From assembly GCF_033115175.1 (NCBI RefSeq), contig NC_084829.1, positions 16,380,496 through 16,444,495 on the forward strand: a stretch of DNA of 64,000 nucleotides, written 5' to 3'. The notes under the pieces were generated by a model. It was not told the DNA's origin and did not search any database. It was given only the letters and a program-made list of their open reading frames with translations. Origin of the DNA: Lepus europaeus. Taxonomy: Eukaryota > Chordata > Mammalia > Lagomorpha > Leporidae. Both the position numbers and the translations under genes were made by a program. Below, piece after piece: positions 60,913 to 64,000 of this stretch (position 1 is its first letter; each line of letters opens with the position of its first letter).

Positions 60913-61149
60913 CACTACTGTTTGCAGATCCATAGTGTGTGAGGTCCTCGAACTCCTCTGCAGTCACCTGATGCCTGGGCAGAAAGTAGCCCAAGCCCAC
61001 ACAGGCCAATCCCAGGGAGCAGGCTCCCTGCCACTCCAGCGGGGCTTGAGGATGATAGAGCTCAGACCACATCCTCACCCACACACACCCCCGGGAGCGC
61101 TCAGAGCTCACCAGTGCGATGAGGACCTGGCCTCCTATCAGTTCTGACA

Positions 61150-61740
61150 GAATTGTGAAGCGGTGACAGCAGCAAGCCTGCTTTAGTCTTTAATGATGAT
61201 TGTCTTTCCTGAGGGGACTGCAGTGGCCAGGTGCTGACTCAGCCTCCCAATATTCCTGATATTATTGTGAGATCTAAAAAAATATATCAAAGACTGGACC
61301 AACTAAGAAAGCTGGGAGAAAAGTGGTCTGAGTCGGGGAATGTCCACAGTCTATGTGAAAGCAATGAGTTACTATGCTCATTATACAAATGCTTCCAAGT
61401 GCATGTAAATCAACAAGAAAAAACTATCAGACCACGAGAAAAATGGGCACTAGACAGGAAACCAAATGGCATTTGTGGTAGGATACAATGTTCTCCTTCT
61501 CCAATAATCAGAGGACTATAAATAAAAAGGTGCATTCTGTGTTTATCAGATTGGCAAAAGATGAAAGGAATGGTGGTACCCAGCCTGGGTGCAGCGTGGT
61601 ACTGGATGTTCTTCCACACCAGGAGGGAGGATGTGGAGTACAAACAGTGGCAACTTTTTGAAGGAGAATCTGCCATTCTGAATGTACTGATTTTTAAAGT
61701 GAATAACTTTTTCTGAACTTTTTTATTTTGAACTAATTAT
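61150..61740 (+). mobile_element. old L1-like 3' debris upstream of GPX5
   Basis: Sense text such as tcagattggcaaaagatgaa and gaaaccaaatggcatttgtg resembles old L1 3' ends. Boundaries are unclear. Confidence 0.4.
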
Positions 61741-62271
61741 AAATTTGTAGGAATCTTCAGGCAGGCTTCCTCATCTCCCGGAAGCCCCAGGGCCACAGAA
61801 GAATCATGGTTCCTCTAAGAATGAAGATGCTTTGTCTCTCAAGCCGCATACAAGCTTCATCCATTCAGCGGTAGTTTCCAATGATGAATAGTTCTGGCTA
61901 AAATTGTGGAGTAGTGGAGGAATGCAGACCTCGAGCCCTAGGAATTTCTGGGCTTTTCATATAAATAACATATTTAATCCCAACTCACCTCATGCGAGGG
62001 TGACCAAGACCTTCCTCCCTCTTGTCTGGTTTTGTCTTTTGGACCGTAAGTGCTAATGTTTGAGTTAATCCTGCTCCTACATTCATAACCATTTTCCCTT
62101 GCAAGTACCCCTCTCTCTTACATTTTATCTCCTTTGATTCCCAGCTCCTTCCCTTCACCATACCATTGTATTCAGCATACTTAATGTGCATTTTGTTTAT
62201 ATTCTTGACAAATTTGTGCATTTTTCATCAAGTTAATACCACCTAGAATTGATTAAAAACTTAATCACTCA

Positions 62272-62576
62272 GGGCTGGCACCGTGGTTCACTTGGTTAAT
62301 CCTCCGCCTGGAGCGCCGGCATCCCATATGGGTGCCAGTTCTAGTCCTGGTTGCTCCTCTTCCAGTCCAGCTCTCTGTTGTGGCCCGGGAAGGCAGTGGA
62401 GGATGGCCCAAGTGCTTGGGCCCCTGAACCCGCATGGGAGACCAGGAGGAAGCACCTGGCTCCTGGCTTAGATCGGCATAGCTCTGGCAGTGGCGGGCAT
62501 TTGGGGGGTGAACCAACGGAGCGAAGACCTTTCTCTCTGTCTCTCTCACTATCTAACTCTGTCAAATAAATTATTA
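62272..62576 (+). mobile_element. CSINE, young, with 17-bp TSD
   Basis: Head gggctggcaccgtggttcac, body gatggcccaagtgcttgggc. Flanked by aaaaacttaatcactca (62255-62271) and aaaaacttaataactca (62577-62593), one mismatch. Confidence 0.93.
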
Positions 62577-62807
62577 AAAAACTTAATAACTCACATTCCC
62601 CCCCCCTCCCAATTTGGGCCTTCAAAAGGTGGGATTAAATTCTTAAATTTACAGCACTTTATCATCCTTAGGCTGTGTAAGGATTTTCTTATTATATAAT
62701 TTATTCAAATTTTTGTCCCAAATCCATTTATTCAAATGTTTGTCCCAAGTCCACTCCCATTTTCCTGCCTCTCAGGGAGCAGAAGTGGCAATAAAATTTA
62801 TCAGTAT

Positions 62808-63091
62808 TTTTTTTTTTTTTTGACTGGCAGAGTGGATAGTGAGAGAGAGAGAGACAGAGAGAAAGGTCTTCCTTTTTGCCGTTGGTTCACCCTCCAATGG
62901 CCGCTGCGGCCGGCGCATCGCGCTGATCCGAAGCCAGGAGCCAGGTGCTTCTCCTGGTCTCCCATGCAGGTGCAGGGCCCAAGGACTCGGGCCATCCTCC
63001 ACTGCCTTCCCTTCTCCAGGTCTCCCATGCGGCCATGCAGTGCCGGCGCTGCAAGGCAGAGGATTAGCCTGTTAACCCACGGCGCCGGCCT
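62808..63091 (-). mobile_element. CSINE2, left arm of a head-to-head pair
   Basis: T-run, ctggcagagtggatagtgag, catcgcgctgatccgaagcc, and head aacccacggcgccggcc. A block between ccactgccttcccttc and the head does not follow the usual order. Confidence 0.9.
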
Positions 63092-63102
63092 AATTTATAA
63101 TG

Positions 63103-63397
63103 ACGCCGGCACACCGGGTTCTAGTCCCGGTTGGGGCACCGGATTCTAACCTGGTTGCCCCTCTTCCAGGCCAGCTCTCTGCTATGGCCCGGGAAGGCAG
63201 TGGAGGATGGCCTGAGTCCTTGGGCCCTGCACCCGCATGGGAGACCAGAGGAAGCACCTGGCTCCTGGCTTCGAATCATCACAATGGCCGCAAGCGCCAT
63301 TGGAGGGTGAACCAACGGCAAAAAGGAAGACCTTTCTCTCTGTCTCTCTCTCTCACTATCCACTCTGCCTGTAAAAAAAAAAAAAAAAAAAAAAAAA
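63103..63397 (+). mobile_element. CSINE2, right arm of a head-to-head pair
   Basis: Starts gccggcacaccgggttctag, lacking the first 40-50 bases of the usual head. Ends ctctgcctgt plus a run of about 24 A. Confidence 0.9.
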
Positions 63398-63399
63398 CT

Positions 63400-64000
63400 T
63401 ATTACAGACTTGGCAGCCTTATGCTGTAACTAAATACTTGATCACGTTATCACCTATGATAACTTAGGCAGCAAAATGATAGCCAGAAGGGCAAGCACTG
63501 GGGTGCAGTGGCTGTTCCTAATGCTTTAGAACAACAAGAAAGGGGTGGATTCAGAAGCTCCTGGGCGCTACCGACATAACAGAGACGCTGGAAAATCCGC
63601 GCATTAGGCAACAAGCTGGAGTTTGTTTCCACTTATCCCTCTCCGCTTTCCTGCCCTTCCTCTCACAGGATTTGCACTGCTAGCTTAGCTTTGCTGGTTC
63701 CTTTCCAACCAGCAGCCCCCACCAGCTCTGCCTCTTCCAGGTCACACAAAAAGCTGCTTTCACCGCCTTCAAAACCCAAGTCTGATCGGGATTTAATTCT
63801 CGGGGCCAGCGGAGTCTGGGCATTCATGAGCTCTCCGAGAAAACAGAAGCTTTGTGTTATCCTTGGACCTCTCATCTCTTCTCAGAGGCTTCTAATCTAG
63901 GGAAGGAGCCCAGAACAAAGACAGCCGCCCCAGCCGCAAATCTCCCAAAGCTCTTTAGGCCTCCAGCTTTCCTGCTGGCTCTCCCGAGCGCCCACGGGGA
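63400..64000. other. no recognised gene
   Basis: Becomes more GC-rich toward the window edge, so it could approach a promoter beyond the window. No exon supported. Confidence 0.35.

Noticed and set aside
62265-62625. Open frames of 70-100 codons across CSINEs
   Set aside because: They recur at every CSINE copy with the same Ser/Leu- or Pro-rich text and are repeat translations, not genes.

Overview
The window looks like lagomorph (most likely rabbit) nuclear DNA. It is full of C-type SINEs (CSINE: tRNA-like head, CT-rich body, A-rich tail), which are typical of rabbit, and of L1 ends with the rabbit-type 3' region. It has vertebrate introns, CpG-rich islands, and the ancient mammalian repeats MIR, L2, MER5 and Tigger. 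The gene content (ZBED9/SCAND3, GPX5 and a scatter of tRNA genes) matches the extended MHC tRNA-cluster region of human 6p22.1. Here ZBED9 is on the + strand and GPX5 on the - strand. No database search was possible; assignments rest on recalled protein families, repeat families and splice signals.

Layout. 1-10.9 kb: L1 fragments, mostly antisense, split by several CSINEs and an LTR-like insert, with a tRNA-Ser(GCT) gene at 3.7 kb. 11.3-12.3 kb: a CpG-rich stretch and a tRNA-Gln(TTG). 14.1-34.5 kb: a CpG-rich promoter candidate and the four coding exons of ZBED9, a host gene built from a SCAN domain, an integrase-like domain, a Cys-rich finger, a BED finger and a hAT transposase. Its reading is broken in several places, so it appears to be a unitary pseudogene in this species. 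A decayed Tigger transposon carrying an L1 insert, and a solo LTR with 6-bp flanking repeats, lie in its first large intron.

34.5-51 kb: mostly repeats and unassigned DNA, with tRNA-Thr(TGT), tRNA-Arg(TCG) and intron-bearing tRNA-Ile(TAT). Two further CpG-rich stretches lie beside the Thr and Arg genes. 51.8-61 kb: GPX5, five coding exons on the - strand, reconstructed as an intact 221-residue secreted glutathione peroxidase with Cys instead of selenocysteine. 61-64 kb: L1 debris and young CSINEs, including a head-to-head pair.

The intact protein-coding gene (GPX5) and the tRNA genes are independent units. Nothing here forms an operon-like or multi-gene system. The most notable biology is the loss of a transposon-derived host gene and the layered transposon history.
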